Source: an uncultured Clostridia bacterium | GTDB lineage: Bacteria; Bacillota; Clostridia; Oscillospirales; Oscillospiraceae | Assembly (NCBI GenBank): GCA_932222125.1 | Contig: CAKNZJ010000249.1 | Location: 1 to 64,000, forward strand | Length of the DNA stretch: 64,000 bases | Direction of reading: 5' to 3' | Part shown: positions 33,610-43,338 of the stretch, piece after piece | Layout of the letters: each line of letters opens with the position of its first letter | How positions within the stretch are numbered: the stretch's first letter is position 1 | Translations under genes and position numbers: made by a program | Notes under the pieces: generated by a model | Seen by the model: the letters and a program-made list of their open reading frames with translations, nothing else | What the model was told of the DNA's origin: nothing | Database searches by the model: none

Positions 33610-34734
33610 ATGATCGTACAATTTGATGAGTACCGTGTGAAACTAAACAATTTGAAGCCGGACATAGACGAGTTGGGTAAAGCGCTGGATTTAGAGGGAG
33701 CTGAGCGGGAGCTGGACATGCTTCGGGCAGAGTCTGCGGCCGATGGATTTTGGGATCATGTGGATAAGGCCCGCAAGGTTCAGCAGCGCATTAGCCATTT
33801 AGAAGGTAAGATCAGCGCCCAGTGTAAGCGGCTGTCTGCCTGGGAGGATCTGCTGGTGCTGTGCGAGATGGGCGCGGAGGAGGAGGATGCCTCCCTGGTG
33901 CCAGAGGTGGAGAGCGGTTATACCGATTTGCTCCAGGAGTTGAAGACAGCCCGATTGGAAACTTTGCTGTCAGGAGAGTATGACAACTCCCCTGCCATTG
34001 TTTCCCTTCAGTCCGGGGCGGGCGGAACCGAGGCTCAGGACTGGGCCCAGATGCTCTATCGGATGTACACCCGCTGGGCGGAACGCCATGGATTTACCTA
34101 CACCATTCTGGATTACCAGGATGGTGACGAGGCGGGGATTAAGTCTGCTGCCATTCGCATTGAAGGGGACAATGCCTACGGCTATCTCAAAAGTGAGCAT
34201 GGCGTTCACCGGTTGGTGCGGGTATCCCCCTTTGACGCCAATGCCAGGAGGCAGACTTCCTTTGCCGCGGTGGAGATCACCCCGGAGCTGGACGACAGCG
34301 TGGAGGTAGATATACGCCCTGAGGATATTGAGATGCAGGTGTACCGTTCCTCAGGCGCGGGCGGACAGCATATTAATAAGACGTCCTCCGCCGTCCGTCT
34401 TATCCACAAACCTACTGGTTTAGTGGTGGCGTGTCAGACTGAGCGCAGCCAGCTGCAAAACCGGGAGACCTGCATGAAGATGCTCCGATCTAAGCTGATG
34501 CAGATCAAGGAGCAGGAGCATTTGGAGCGCATCTCCGACATCAAGGGAATCCAGCTGAAGATCGAGTGGGGCAGCCAGATCCGTTCCTATGTGTTTATGC
34601 CCTACCAGCTGGTGAAGGATAACCGCACTGACTTTGAGACATCCAATGTGAACGGTGTAATGGACGGCGACTTGGACGGTTTTATCAACGCTTATCTGAC
34701 CGCTGCAGCCACCGGGAACTGGGCAACCAAATAA
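33610..34734 (+). CDS. prfB: Peptide chain release factor 2
   Basis: RF2 terminates translation at UGA and UAA. The 374-residue protein has the stop-codon-reading tripeptide SPF at 206-208 and the catalytic GGQ at 251-253 (SSGAGGQHINKTSSAVRL). The frame is continuous from the ATG. The in-frame UGA and +1 slippery site found near codon 26 of many prfB genes is absent. Autoregulation by programmed frameshift is therefore missing here. The gene has its own terminator. Confidence 0.95.
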   Translation: MIVQFDEYRVKLNNLKPDIDELGKALDLEGAERELDMLRAESAADGFWDHVDKARKVQQRISHLEGKISAQCKRLSAWEDLLVLCEMGAEEEDASLVPEVESGYTDLLQELKTARLETLLSGEYDNSPAIVSLQSGAGGTEAQDWAQMLYRMYTRWAERHGFTYTILDYQDGDEAGIKSAAIRIEGDNAYGYLKSEHGVHRLVRVSPFDANARRQTSFAAVEITPELDDSVEVDIRPEDIEMQVYRSSGAGGQHINKTSSAVRLIHKPTGLVVACQTERSQLQNRETCMKMLRSKLMQIKEQEHLERISDIKGIQLKIEWGSQIRSYVFMPYQLVKDNRTDFETSNVNGVMDGDLDGFINAYLTAAATGNWATK

Positions 34735-34745
34735 AAGAATGCGAT

Positions 34746-34781
34746 AATATGGCCCCGGATTGTTCCAGGGCCATATTTTTT
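34746..34781 (+). terminator. Intrinsic terminator of prfB
   Basis: AATATGGCCC pairs with GGGCCATATT around a 12-base loop, followed by a T run. Confidence 0.88.
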
Positions 34782-34925
34782 ACAAATGTAGTTTGGAATA
34801 AAAGAGAGAAATTTGGGGAAAGACACTTGAAAAAGAGGGGGGAATTTTGTATGATAAAAAATGTAAAACATTGGCGGCCAGGAGGAACGGCTGGCCAGCT
34901 GAATATTGGAAAGGTGGAGATGAAG

Positions 34926-37112
34926 ATGGGACTGAAAAGTAAGCTCACAGCTCTGTTGTTGGCCATGGCCATGGTGCTGGGCCTGATGGTACCGGTCTTT
35001 GCAGCAAATGGACAGCCTACTCAGGGCAGCGTTACCGTGCTCTATACCAATGATGTACACACCTATATTGACAAGGATCTGACCTACTCTATGGTGGCCG
35101 GATACCGGGACAGCCTGGGTGAGAACGTATTGCTGGTAGATGCCGGCGACCATATCCAGGGCACTGCCTATGGATCCATGGATAAGGGCAAGACCATTAT
35201 CAACCTGATGAACGCTGCGGGATATGACTTGGCTACCCTGGGTAATCATGAGTTTGACTATGGCATGGAGGGTGCCATGAATGCCATCCAGTGGGCTAAG
35301 TTTCCCTATGTCTCCAGCAATTTCTATCATGAAAAGAATGGGGTTAAGGGAGAGAATGTGCTGGATAGCTATCAGATTTTAAAGGTGGGGGATAAGTCCA
35401 TCGCCTTTGTAGGCATCACTACGCCAGAGTCCTTTACCAAGTCTACACCCGCCTATTTCCAGGACGATCAGGGCAACTATATCTATGGCATTGCCGGTGG
35501 AAATAACGGCGCCCAACTGTACAGTGCCGTACAGACTGCCATTGACGCGGCTGCCGCTGAGAAACCGGACTATATCATTGCCTTGGGCCATCTGGGTGTA
35601 GACGCGGCCTCCGCTCCCTGGACCTCCAAGGAGGTCATTGCTAACACCACTGGCCTGGACGCTTTTATTGACGGTCACTCCCACTCTACCATCCCCATGG
35701 AGGAGGTCAAGGATAAGAACGGTGACGCCGTGGTCCTCACGCAGACCGGTTCCTATCTGGACGCTCTGGGTCAGATGACCATCTCTGCCAACGGTACCAT
35801 TACTACCAAATTGGTCACAGCCAAGGACATGGGTGACATTACACCGAATCAGGATGTCAAGGCCATTGAGGATGCCTGGGTGACCGATATCAATCAAAGG
35901 CTGGGCCAGGTTATCGGAACTACCAAGACCGTATTTGACAACTATGCCTCAGATGGCACCCGTTTGGTGCGCAGCATGGAGACAAACTCCGGCGACTTTG
36001 CCGCCGACGCGCTGTACTATCTGTTTGACAACCAGGGCTTGGATGTGGACGTCGCTGTGATGAACGGTGGCGGCATCCGCAATCAGGCGCTCACAGGAGA
36101 CATCTCCTACCTCACACTCAAGCAAATGCACACCTTTGGCAATGTAGCCTGTCTCATCACCGTCACCGGCCAGCAGCTGCTGGACGCTCTGGAGTGGGGC
36201 GCTCGTGGCGTGGGTACCGGGGAGGAGATGGGGGGCTTCCTCCAGGTGTCCGGCATCAAATTCACCATTGACACCACCATTGCTCCCACGGTTCAGTCAG
36301 ATGACAAGGGCGTGTGGACCGGGGGTCCCACCAGTGGCCAGTACCGGGTAAAGGATGTGGTGATCTATGACAAGGAGACAAGGACCTATGTGCCCCTGGA
36401 TCTAAAGGCCAAGTACAACCTGGCCGGTTACAACTACAACCTGCGTGACTTGGGGGATGGCTTTGCCATGTACCAGGGCAGCACCAATGTGCTGGACTAT
36501 GTGATGGAGGATTACATGGTGCTGGCCAACTACATCCAGTCCTTTTCCAAGGATAAAAACGGCCTGCCTGTGGTGACAGGCTATGAGAATCTCTATGGTG
36601 ATGGTCGCATTACCATCAACTACAACGATGTGAGCTACAACGCCTGGTATGCTGGAGCGGTGCGTTATGCCACCACTGAGGGTATCATGAACGGCACCGG
36701 CAACAACAGTTTTACCCCTGCTGGCACCGTCACCCGAGGAACCCTGGCCACCATTCTGGCCCGCCACGACGGTGTGGATACTACCGGCGGCGATACCTGG
36801 TATTCAAAGGGTGTGGCCTGGTCGGTGGAGAAAGGTGTATCCGACGGTACAAGCCCCAATCGAAGCATCACTCGCCAGGAAGTGGTCACCATGTTGTACC
36901 GCTATTTGGGTTCTCCCCAAACAGAGGGGGACCTGTCAAAATATACAGACCAGGCCAGTGTGGCCAGCTGGGCCAGGGATGCCATGGAGTGGGCTGTTGT
37001 TGTAGGGGTGATCCAGGGCACTGATGATCTCCGGCTGAATCCCTCCGGAACGGCTACTCGCATGGAGATGGCTCAGATTATGACCAATTTTCTCCAGGGT
37101 ATTCAGGGCTGA
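34926..37112 (+). CDS. Secreted 5'-nucleotidase/2',3'-cyclic phosphodiesterase with three SLH domains
   Basis: The 728-residue exported enzyme scavenges phosphate and nucleosides outside the cell. A signal peptide (LTALLLAMAMVLGLMVPVFA) is followed by a metallophosphatase domain with TNDVHT, LVDAGDHIQGT, TLGNHEFDYG and DGHSHSTIP. The 5'-nucleotidase C-terminal domain (GDFAADALYYLF, MNGGGIRNQ) comes next. The last 180 residues form three SLH repeats (YNAWYAGAVRYATTEGIM, TWYSKGVAWSVEKGVSDG, ASWARDAMEWAVVVGVIQG) that bind cell-wall polymer. The ATG at 34926 fits GGAG with six-base spacing and gives a normal signal peptide. Upstream in-frame ATGs at 34851 and 34920 are possible. Confidence 0.92.
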   Translation: MGLKSKLTALLLAMAMVLGLMVPVFAANGQPTQGSVTVLYTNDVHTYIDKDLTYSMVAGYRDSLGENVLLVDAGDHIQGTAYGSMDKGKTIINLMNAAGYDLATLGNHEFDYGMEGAMNAIQWAKFPYVSSNFYHEKNGVKGENVLDSYQILKVGDKSIAFVGITTPESFTKSTPAYFQDDQGNYIYGIAGGNNGAQLYSAVQTAIDAAAAEKPDYIIALGHLGVDAASAPWTSKEVIANTTGLDAFIDGHSHSTIPMEEVKDKNGDAVVLTQTGSYLDALGQMTISANGTITTKLVTAKDMGDITPNQDVKAIEDAWVTDINQRLGQVIGTTKTVFDNYASDGTRLVRSMETNSGDFAADALYYLFDNQGLDVDVAVMNGGGIRNQALTGDISYLTLKQMHTFGNVACLITVTGQQLLDALEWGARGVGTGEEMGGFLQVSGIKFTIDTTIAPTVQSDDKGVWTGGPTSGQYRVKDVVIYDKETRTYVPLDLKAKYNLAGYNYNLRDLGDGFAMYQGSTNVLDYVMEDYMVLANYIQSFSKDKNGLPVVTGYENLYGDGRITINYNDVSYNAWYAGAVRYATTEGIMNGTGNNSFTPAGTVTRGTLATILARHDGVDTTGGDTWYSKGVAWSVEKGVSDGTSPNRSITRQEVVTMLYRYLGSPQTEGDLSKYTDQASVASWARDAMEWAVVVGVIQGTDDLRLNPSGTATRMEMAQIMTNFLQGIQG

Positions 37113-37132
37113 CAGGCTCTGACGTAGATAAT

Positions 37133-37178
37133 AAACAGCGGCATCTCCCCGGAATGTTCTGGGGAGATGCCGCTGTTT
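37133..37178. terminator. Bidirectional terminator
   Basis: A perfect 18-bp stem (AAACAGCGGCATCTCCCC with its complement, ten-base loop) lies between the convergent nucleotidase and hydratase genes. Confidence 0.92.
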
Positions 37179-37237
37179 AGGCAAGTGGGCTGCTGAACAA
37201 TGGGTGGCTCTCGCTGGGGGTGTGGGCCGAGATAGAA

Positions 37238-39457
37238 TCATTGCGCGTAGTAATTGATCAGGCATCCGGCCAGGATAATATCCCGCTCCTCACGGGTGAG
37301 GTTTGGCAGGGTGAGGGTGAGTGGAGCGGATGGCCCGCTGGTTTGCAGAACAGTGGCCTCTACACTGCTGCCATCACCCTCCAATATGGAGCGGATGCCA
37401 GGGATGTACACCCGGTCGCCGGGCTGGAGGTTCAGATTGGTTAAATCGGAGGCGATAAAGGGCAGCATGCCCCAGTTGACGACATTAGAGCGGTAGCGCT
37501 TGGTGGCATATTCTCCCGCGATATTAGCGCACCCGCCCAGTACGCGCTGACAAGAGGCCGCCTGTTCCCGGGCGGAACCATCGCCGGGCTTTAGGGCCAT
37601 GACGAGGGAGCCAAGCCCGGTGACGGAGGGATCATAGCCTGCCATGGCCTCTGTTACCTCCTGGGCTGTGGGATTTTGACGGCGGAGCTGTTCCAGCCCT
37701 TGGATGGCTTTGGCTCTGGGGACGTACTGGGGGTCCTTCCGGCTTAGGGCAAACTCAGACAGCCGGATAGGATTGGAGCGGTAGGAGGAGGTTTCGCCGG
37801 AGGGAATGAGCTCATCGGTGGTGGTCACCGGATCGTAGATGGCGGCGGCCACGGTGAGCAGCAGGTTGTCTGGCAAAGGAATCTGCTCCGGCCAGTCGGC
37901 GATGTTGGGGCCAAATACCAGCTCCTCTTGGGGCTGAGGCTTGCCCACGCCAAAGTACACCCGGGACTGATAGGCGGCTGGATCGTAGTCCCAGTGCTCG
38001 TCAGGACGGTCGGCGGGGATATGGGGCAACTCATCTGCAGGGGTGAGCACACCGCCGTTCCGGGCGGTGGCAGCGATGGAGCGGGCATCCATGAGCGCCA
38101 CATAGGAAATCTGCTGTTCTCCGGGCTTGGAACCTTCCCGGTTGGGGAAGTTGCGAGTAGCGTGGCGGATAGAGAAGCCACCATTGGAGGGCACGTCTCC
38201 TGCTCCAAAGCAAGGACCGCAGAAACAGGAGCGGATGGAAGCGCCCACTGCCATGAGGCTGGCAATGTATCCCCGCTTGGTCAGCTCAAGATTAATTGGC
38301 ATGCTGCCGGGATAGCAGGACAGCCAGAATGCGTCGGAGCCGATGGATTGGCCCTGCAGTATCTCCGCTGCCCGCTTCAGGTTTTGGTAAGTGCCTCCGG
38401 AGCAACCGGCGATGACTCCTTGATCCACATGGAACTGACCATTTTTCACCTTGTCTGACAGGGGGGAGGGAGGCTCAACCCCAAGCTGTTCCCGGGCGCT
38501 CTCCTCCACTTGATGGAGCAGGTCGGCCATGTTTTCCCGAAACACGCGGATGGGATAGGCATTGGAGGGGTGGAAGGGCAGTGCGATCATGGGTTCCACT
38601 TGATCCAGATCCACAGTGACCAGGCAGTCGTAGTAGGAGCCATTTCCAGGAGAAAGCTCCTGATAGCTGTTTCCCCGGCCAAGCAGAGTGAGGGCGGTCT
38701 TGGTCTGTTGGTCGGTCTGCCACACGGAGGACAGGCAGGTGGTCTCGGTAGTCATTACGTCAATACCCACCCGGTAGTCCATGGATAGATTGGCCACTCC
38801 AGGTCCAAAGAACTCCATAATGGCATTTTTCACAATGCCCTCTTTAAATGTAGCCTCTACCAGGGCCAGGGCTACGTCGTGAGGGCCTACTCCGGGGCGG
38901 GGCGCGCCGGTGAGGTAGATGGCGGCTACCCTGGGATAGGGAATGTCATAGGTCTTGCCCAGAAGCTGCCGGGCAAGTTCAGGACCTCCCTCTCCAATAG
39001 CCATGCAGCCATAGGCGCCGTAGCGGGTGTGGGAGTCGGATCCCAGGATCATGGAGCCAGGCGCGGCATACCGTTCTCTCATGTAGGAGTGGATTACCGC
39101 TTGGTGGGCGGGGACAAATTCACCGCCATACTTTTTTGCGGCGGACAGGCCGAATACATGGTCATCCTCATTGATGGTGCCCCCTACGGCACACAGGGAG
39201 TTGTGGCAGTTGGTGAGCACATAGGGCAGGGGAAACTGTTTCATACCAGAGGCCCTGGCCGTCTGGATGATGCCCACATAGGTGATGTCGTGGGATGCCA
39301 TTGCGTCGAATTTAAGCTGGAGCTTGGCAGGGCTATCCGAGGTGTTATGGGCCGTGAGGATATTGTGGGCGATGGTCAGCTCCCGGCCTTGTTCCTGATC
39401 CGTGGGGATAAATCGCCCATCCACATAGCGGACTGGGCTGTTTTGAATGGTAATCAT
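37238..39457 (-). CDS. Aconitase-family hydratase (YbhJ-like)
   Basis: The 739-residue protein belongs to the aconitase superfamily. It keeps [12 protein letters not shown] (139-150). The cluster-binding cysteines appear as C352 ([11 protein letters not shown]) and the CxxC pair C413/C416 ([10 protein letters not shown]). A C-terminal swivel domain follows ([22 protein letters not shown]). The length and N-terminus are unlike AcnA or AcnB and resemble the poorly studied YbhJ group, so the substrate is open. The ATG has GGGAGG upstream. A LysR gene is divergent from it across 310 bases, the usual arrangement for a regulator and its target. Confidence 0.85.
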   Translation of the reverse strand: MITIQNSPVRYVDGRFIPTDQEQGRELTIAHNILTAHNTSDSPAKLQLKFDAMASHDITYVGIIQTARASGMKQFPLPYVLTNCHNSLCAVGGTINEDDHVFGLSAAKKYGGEFVPAHQAVIHSYMRERYAAPGSMILGSDSHTRYGAYGCMAIGEGGPELARQLLGKTYDIPYPRVAAIYLTGAPRPGVGPHDVALALVEATFKEGIVKNAIMEFFGPGVANLSMDYRVGIDVMTTETTCLSSVWQTDQQTKTALTLLGRGNSYQELSPGNGSYYDCLVTVDLDQVEPMIALPFHPSNAYPIRVFRENMADLLHQVEESAREQLGVEPPSPLSDKVKNGQFHVDQGVIAGCSGGTYQNLKRAAEILQGQSIGSDAFWLSCYPGSMPINLELTKRGYIASLMAVGASIRSCFCGPCFGAGDVPSNGGFSIRHATRNFPNREGSKPGEQQISYVALMDARSIAATARNGGVLTPADELPHIPADRPDEHWDYDPAAYQSRVYFGVGKPQPQEELVFGPNIADWPEQIPLPDNLLLTVAAAIYDPVTTTDELIPSGETSSYRSNPIRLSEFALSRKDPQYVPRAKAIQGLEQLRRQNPTAQEVTEAMAGYDPSVTGLGSLVMALKPGDGSAREQAASCQRVLGGCANIAGEYATKRYRSNVVNWGMLPFIASDLTNLNLQPGDRVYIPGIRSILEGDGSSVEATVLQTSGPSAPLTLTLPNLTREERDIILAGCLINYYAQ

Positions 39458-39499
39458 AGTGAAATCCTCCCAATTAGGATTGTACTGTAAATATACAAT

Positions 39500-39528
39500 A
39501 GAATATCAGATTTTGCGGTAGGTTGCAA
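39500..39528 (-). promoter_or_regulatory. Promoter of the hydratase gene
   Basis: TTGCAA (39523-39528) and TATTCT (39500-39505) on the minus strand, 17 bases apart, 43 bases before the start codon. It occupies the left part of the 39458-39767 intergenic region. Confidence 0.65.
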
Positions 39529-39599
39529 GGCCGGGAGAGAAAAATCCCTGTGCAGGAAAGGGGCGTGGGGCGTGGGTTCTGCGGGTTTGCCAATACACA

Positions 39600-39629
39600 T
39601 TGAATCATAGTAATATCTTGTGATAGAAT
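39600..39629 (+). promoter_or_regulatory. Possible lysR promoter with LTTR-type dyad
   Basis: TTGAAT (39600-39605), 18 bases, TAGAAT (39624-39629). The interrupted dyad ATCATAG...TTGTGAT (39604-39624) overlaps it and could be the regulator's recognition site between the divergent genes. Both are weak matches. The rest of the intergenic region shows nothing clear. Confidence 0.35.
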
Positions 39630-39767
39630 GAAATCAGAGGATGTTGGTGTCATCAAGGGAAAAACGGCAGGAACAATCGACCGGGGAAAGCCCATGATCC
39701 GGAAAAGTAACCTATGACACATGGTGCGTAACGGACAGTCGTTTCCCATTAGAAGGCAGGTGGCAAA

Positions 39768-40712
39768 ATGACCTTACAGCAGTTGAGATACGTCACGGCA
39801 GTGGCGGAAATAGGGACAATCACAGAGGCGGCAGACAGACTTTTTATATCACAGCCGAGCCTTACCAATGCGATCCATGAGTTGGAAAAGGAAATGGGAA
39901 TTCAAATCTTCCACAGGACAAATAAGGGAATCAGCCTGTCCAAGGAGGGGGAGGATTTTTTAGGATATGCCAGACAAGTATTGGAGCAGGCCGCCATTTT
40001 GGAAGATAAGTATAAAGGTAGTGACGCAGGAAAAAAACAATTTTGTGTTTCCACACAGCACTACTCATTTGCCGTCAACGCTTTTGTGGACTTGATCAAG
40101 GAATATGGTCAAGACGAATATGATTTTTGCCTCCGGGAAACGCAGACCTATGAGATCATTGAAGATGTGGCACAGATGAGAAGTGAGATCGGAATCTTAT
40201 TCCTCAATGATTTCAATGAAGCGGTGATTAATAAAATTTTGAAGTCCCGCGATCTGGAGTTTCATGCCCTTTTTGTCGCAACACCCCATGTGTTTATTAG
40301 CAGAAACCATCCTCTTGCGGATCAACCGGTGATTACCAATGAACAACTTACACCATACCCATATTTGTCCTTTGAGCAGGGAGAGCATAATTCCTTTTAT
40401 TTCTCAGAGGAAATCTTTTCTGTATCAGAACGCAAGAAAAATATACGGGTACGGGACCGGGCCACGTTATTTAACCTTTTAATTGGATTAAACGGATATA
40501 CAGTATGTAGCGGTGTGATTGACAAAAACCTGAATGGGAAAGATATCATTGCGGTTCCCCTGGCCGAGGAAGGCGATATGCGCATTGGCTACATCACCCA
40601 CCGCAAAGGCATGATGAGCAGATTGGGAAATACATATTTGGAGGCGCTGGGAAACTATATAAAGGTCGGGCAACCAAGGAGAACACCGGGGCACAGTGAG
40701 CAGGAGAGATGA
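39768..40712 (+). CDS. LysR-family transcriptional regulator
   Basis: The 314-residue protein has the N-terminal LysR helix-turn-helix (TLQQLRYVTAVAEIGTITEAADRLFISQPSLTNAIHELEKEMGIQIFHRTNKGISL). A type 2 periplasmic-binding-like effector domain follows. It is divergent from the aconitase-like gene and 176 bases upstream of metE in the same direction. It may therefore control the hydratase, metE (as MetR does in Proteobacteria) or both. The coding sequence is more AT-rich than the surrounding genes, as is metE. Its inducer cannot be read from the sequence. Confidence 0.9.
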   Translation: MTLQQLRYVTAVAEIGTITEAADRLFISQPSLTNAIHELEKEMGIQIFHRTNKGISLSKEGEDFLGYARQVLEQAAILEDKYKGSDAGKKQFCVSTQHYSFAVNAFVDLIKEYGQDEYDFCLRETQTYEIIEDVAQMRSEIGILFLNDFNEAVINKILKSRDLEFHALFVATPHVFISRNHPLADQPVITNEQLTPYPYLSFEQGEHNSFYFSEEIFSVSERKKNIRVRDRATLFNLLIGLNGYTVCSGVIDKNLNGKDIIAVPLAEEGDMRIGYITHRKGMMSRLGNTYLEALGNYIKVGQPRRTPGHSEQER

Positions 40713-40760
40713 CCTGTGGTGTAGGGTGAAGCAAAGGGTTGACAGGGCATTGATGATAAG

Positions 40761-40795
40761 GGGGTTATCCATAGCCTGAAACTATGAATAACCCC
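40761..40795 (+). terminator. Terminator of lysR
   Basis: GGGGTTATCCATAG pairs with CTATGAATAACCCC (one mismatch, seven-base loop), followed by TGTTTATAT. Confidence 0.7.
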
Positions 40796-40807
40796 TGTTT
40801 ATATGTA

Positions 40808-40836
40808 TTGTACAAATCACCCCCAATAAATTATCA
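40808..40836 (+). promoter_or_regulatory. Candidate metE promoter
   Basis: TTGTAC (40808-40813), 17 bases, TTATCA (40831-40836), about 50 bases before the metE start. No SAM, T-box or cobalamin riboswitch was seen in the 176-base leader. Confidence 0.45.
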
Positions 40837-40888
40837 TAAAAAGAGTGACAGGCTTGCCATAGCACTGACGATGATTTGGAGGGGTATT

Positions 40889-43165
40889 ATGGAGACGGCA
40901 GTGATTGGATTTCCCAGAATTGGAACGCTGAGGGAATTAAAGTTTGCCTCTGAGAAATATTTCAGGAAGGAAATCACCCCAGAGGAGCTTTTGCAAACTG
41001 CAAAAATATTGCGTAAAACACATTGGGATACACAAAAAAGCGCGGGGATAGACTATATCTCCTGCAATGATTTTTCTTATTATGACATGATGCTGGATAC
41101 GGCGGTACTGTTTAGCATCATTCCAAAGCGCTACAAGGCGCTGGGCTTGTCAGAACTGGACACCTATTTCGCCATGGCCCGGGGCTATCAGGGCGCTTCA
41201 GGAGATGTCAAGGCATTGGCCATGAAAAAGTGGTTTAATACCAATTACCACTACATTGTCCCTGAAGTAGAGGACGATACCTGCATAAGGCTTTCCGGGA
41301 ATAAGCTGTGGGAGGAATACGTAGAGGCAAAATCCCTGGGCATTGAAACAAAGCCCGTGGTGATTGGTGCGTACACCTTGTTAAAGCTATGTCGGTATAC
41401 CGGAGAGAACTGCTGTGCTGACTACATAGATCCAGTGATCAGCGCCTATGGGGATTTGCTGAAAAAATGCCAGGAATACAAAATCCCATGGATTCAGTTT
41501 GACGAGCCGGCGCTTGTGCAGGATATGGATAGGGAGGATATGGCGCTGTTTCATAAAATTTATGATGCCCTTCTTGCATGTGCAAGCAATAGCCGTATCC
41601 TATTGCAGACTTACTTTGGAGACATTAGAGATATTTATACCGACGTGATACAAATGCCCTTTGCGGGAATCGGCCTTGATTTGATAGAGGGGAAGGAAAC
41701 ATATCATCTGATAGAAAAATATGGATTTCCACGGGATACGATGTTATTTGCGGGGCTGGTCAACGGGAAAAATATCTGGAAAAATCACTATGACAAAACC
41801 TTGCGGGTTTTGGAGGCACTACGGGAAAAGGGAATCCAAACCGTACTGTCAACCTCCTGTTCGCTGCTACATGTTCCGTATACCCTAAAGCATGAAAGGG
41901 CCCTGTCATCAGAATACCTGTCTTATTTTTCCTTTGCGCAGGAAAAGCTGACAGAGCTGGGGGAACTGAAGGACCTAGCCGAATGTGAGGCATACCATTT
42001 GGAAGCGGCGTATCAGAATAACCAGCAGCTGTTTGCCAAGAAGAGAGATTGTGAAAAAAAGGAGGTGAAACAGAGGCTTTCTCTTGTGACAGCGGATGAC
42101 TATGTGAGATTGCCAAGCCGAATCCAGCGTCAGGAACGACAGAAAAAGGTGCTGATGCTGCCGGAGCTGCCCACAACAACGATTGGCTCTTTCCCACAGA
42201 CCAAAGACGTGAAGGCAAACCGTTCTGCTTACCGTCAGCGAAAAATATCAGAGAAGGAATACGTGGCATTTAACCGGGAAAAAATTGCGCAATGCGTCGC
42301 GTGGCAGGAGGAAATCGGGCTAGATGTATTGGTTCATGGGGAATACGAAAGAAATGATATGGTAGAGTACTTCGGAGAGTCTTTGGGAGGCTTCTTGTTT
42401 ACAGAAAAAGCGTGGGTGCAGTCCTATGGTACGAGGTGCGTGAAACCGCCGGTTATCTGGGGCGACATATATCGCGAGAAACCGATTACAGTGGAATGGT
42501 CCGTCTATGCACAATCTTTAACAAAAAAATGGATGAAGGGAATGCTGACAGGTCCTGTCACCATCTTTAATTGGTCATTTCCAAGAGAGGACATTTCTAT
42601 CAAGGAATCCATTTTACAGATTGCGTTGGCAATCAGGGATGAGGTATTGGACTTGGAGAAGAATGGAATCCAAATCATCCAGATTGATGAGGCGGCGCTT
42701 AGGGAAAAATTGCCCCTTCGAAAATCAGATTGGCAAAAGGAGTACCTGGATTTTGTAATTCCGGCGTTCCGGTTGACACACAGCGGTGTAAAGCCGGAAA
42801 CACAGATTCATACGCATATGTGCTATAGTGAGTTTACAGATATCATTTCTGCAATTGATGACATGGACGCGGATGTCATTACCTTTGAAGCGTCTCGTTC
42901 TGATTTACAGATATTGGATTGTCTGAGAGAGCACGATTTTGAAACGGAAGTGGGGGCGGGCGTATATGATATCCATGCTCCGAGGGTGCCGTCTGTAGAG
43001 GAAATCGTGGCTGCGCTGCGTGTCATGCTGTCCAAAATTGACCAGGAAAAGTTGTGGGTGAACCCTGACTGTGGATTAAAAACAAGGGCTATGCCCGAAA
43101 CAGAGGAAAGTCTGAAAAACCTGGTGGCAGCGGCAAAACAGATTAGGAACGAGTTGAGGGAATGA
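40889..43165 (+). CDS. metE: Cobalamin-independent methionine synthase
   Basis: It transfers the methyl group of 5-methyltetrahydropteroyl-triglutamate to homocysteine. The 758-residue protein begins METAVIGFPRIGTLRELKFA, a standard MetE N-terminus, eight bases after GGAGGGG. The catalytic C-terminal barrel has TTIGSFPQT and QIDEAALREKLPL. The zinc ligands lie in HTHMCYSEF (near 640) and NPDCGLKTR (near 727). The codon use is AT-rich like the upstream lysR, which suggests that the pair entered together. metK, the next step to SAM, is at 57291-58472. Confidence 0.95.
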   Translation: METAVIGFPRIGTLRELKFASEKYFRKEITPEELLQTAKILRKTHWDTQKSAGIDYISCNDFSYYDMMLDTAVLFSIIPKRYKALGLSELDTYFAMARGYQGASGDVKALAMKKWFNTNYHYIVPEVEDDTCIRLSGNKLWEEYVEAKSLGIETKPVVIGAYTLLKLCRYTGENCCADYIDPVISAYGDLLKKCQEYKIPWIQFDEPALVQDMDREDMALFHKIYDALLACASNSRILLQTYFGDIRDIYTDVIQMPFAGIGLDLIEGKETYHLIEKYGFPRDTMLFAGLVNGKNIWKNHYDKTLRVLEALREKGIQTVLSTSCSLLHVPYTLKHERALSSEYLSYFSFAQEKLTELGELKDLAECEAYHLEAAYQNNQQLFAKKRDCEKKEVKQRLSLVTADDYVRLPSRIQRQERQKKVLMLPELPTTTIGSFPQTKDVKANRSAYRQRKISEKEYVAFNREKIAQCVAWQEEIGLDVLVHGEYERNDMVEYFGESLGGFLFTEKAWVQSYGTRCVKPPVIWGDIYREKPITVEWSVYAQSLTKKWMKGMLTGPVTIFNWSFPREDISIKESILQIALAIRDEVLDLEKNGIQIIQIDEAALREKLPLRKSDWQKEYLDFVIPAFRLTHSGVKPETQIHTHMCYSEFTDIISAIDDMDADVITFEASRSDLQILDCLREHDFETEVGAGVYDIHAPRVPSVEEIVAALRVMLSKIDQEKLWVNPDCGLKTRAMPETEESLKNLVAAAKQIRNELRE

Positions 43166-43284
43166 GCGGGATGGTATGTTCCATAACAAGCTTAGGTCAC
43201 CGCCACAGGGAACAGCCTGTTTGTCTGCGCTGATGAGGTGTTTTGGGAACAGTCATTGAGGGGCACTAAAAAGAACAAAAAAGA

Positions 43285-43319
43285 TTCAGGACCTGCCGGC
43301 ACAGCCGGCAGGTCCTGAA
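43285..43319. terminator. Bidirectional terminator
   Basis: TTCAGGACCTGCCGGC pairs perfectly with GCCGGCAGGTCCTGAA around ACA, between metE and the convergent DUF4358 gene. The rest of the 43166-43338 gap shows nothing. Confidence 0.85.
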
Positions 43320-43338
43320 CGCATTAGGGAAGGGTGGA

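Noticed and set aside
40713..40888. metE leader examined for SAM, T-box or cobalamin riboswitch
   Set aside because: Only the lysR terminator and a simple promoter are visible; no conserved aptamer core.
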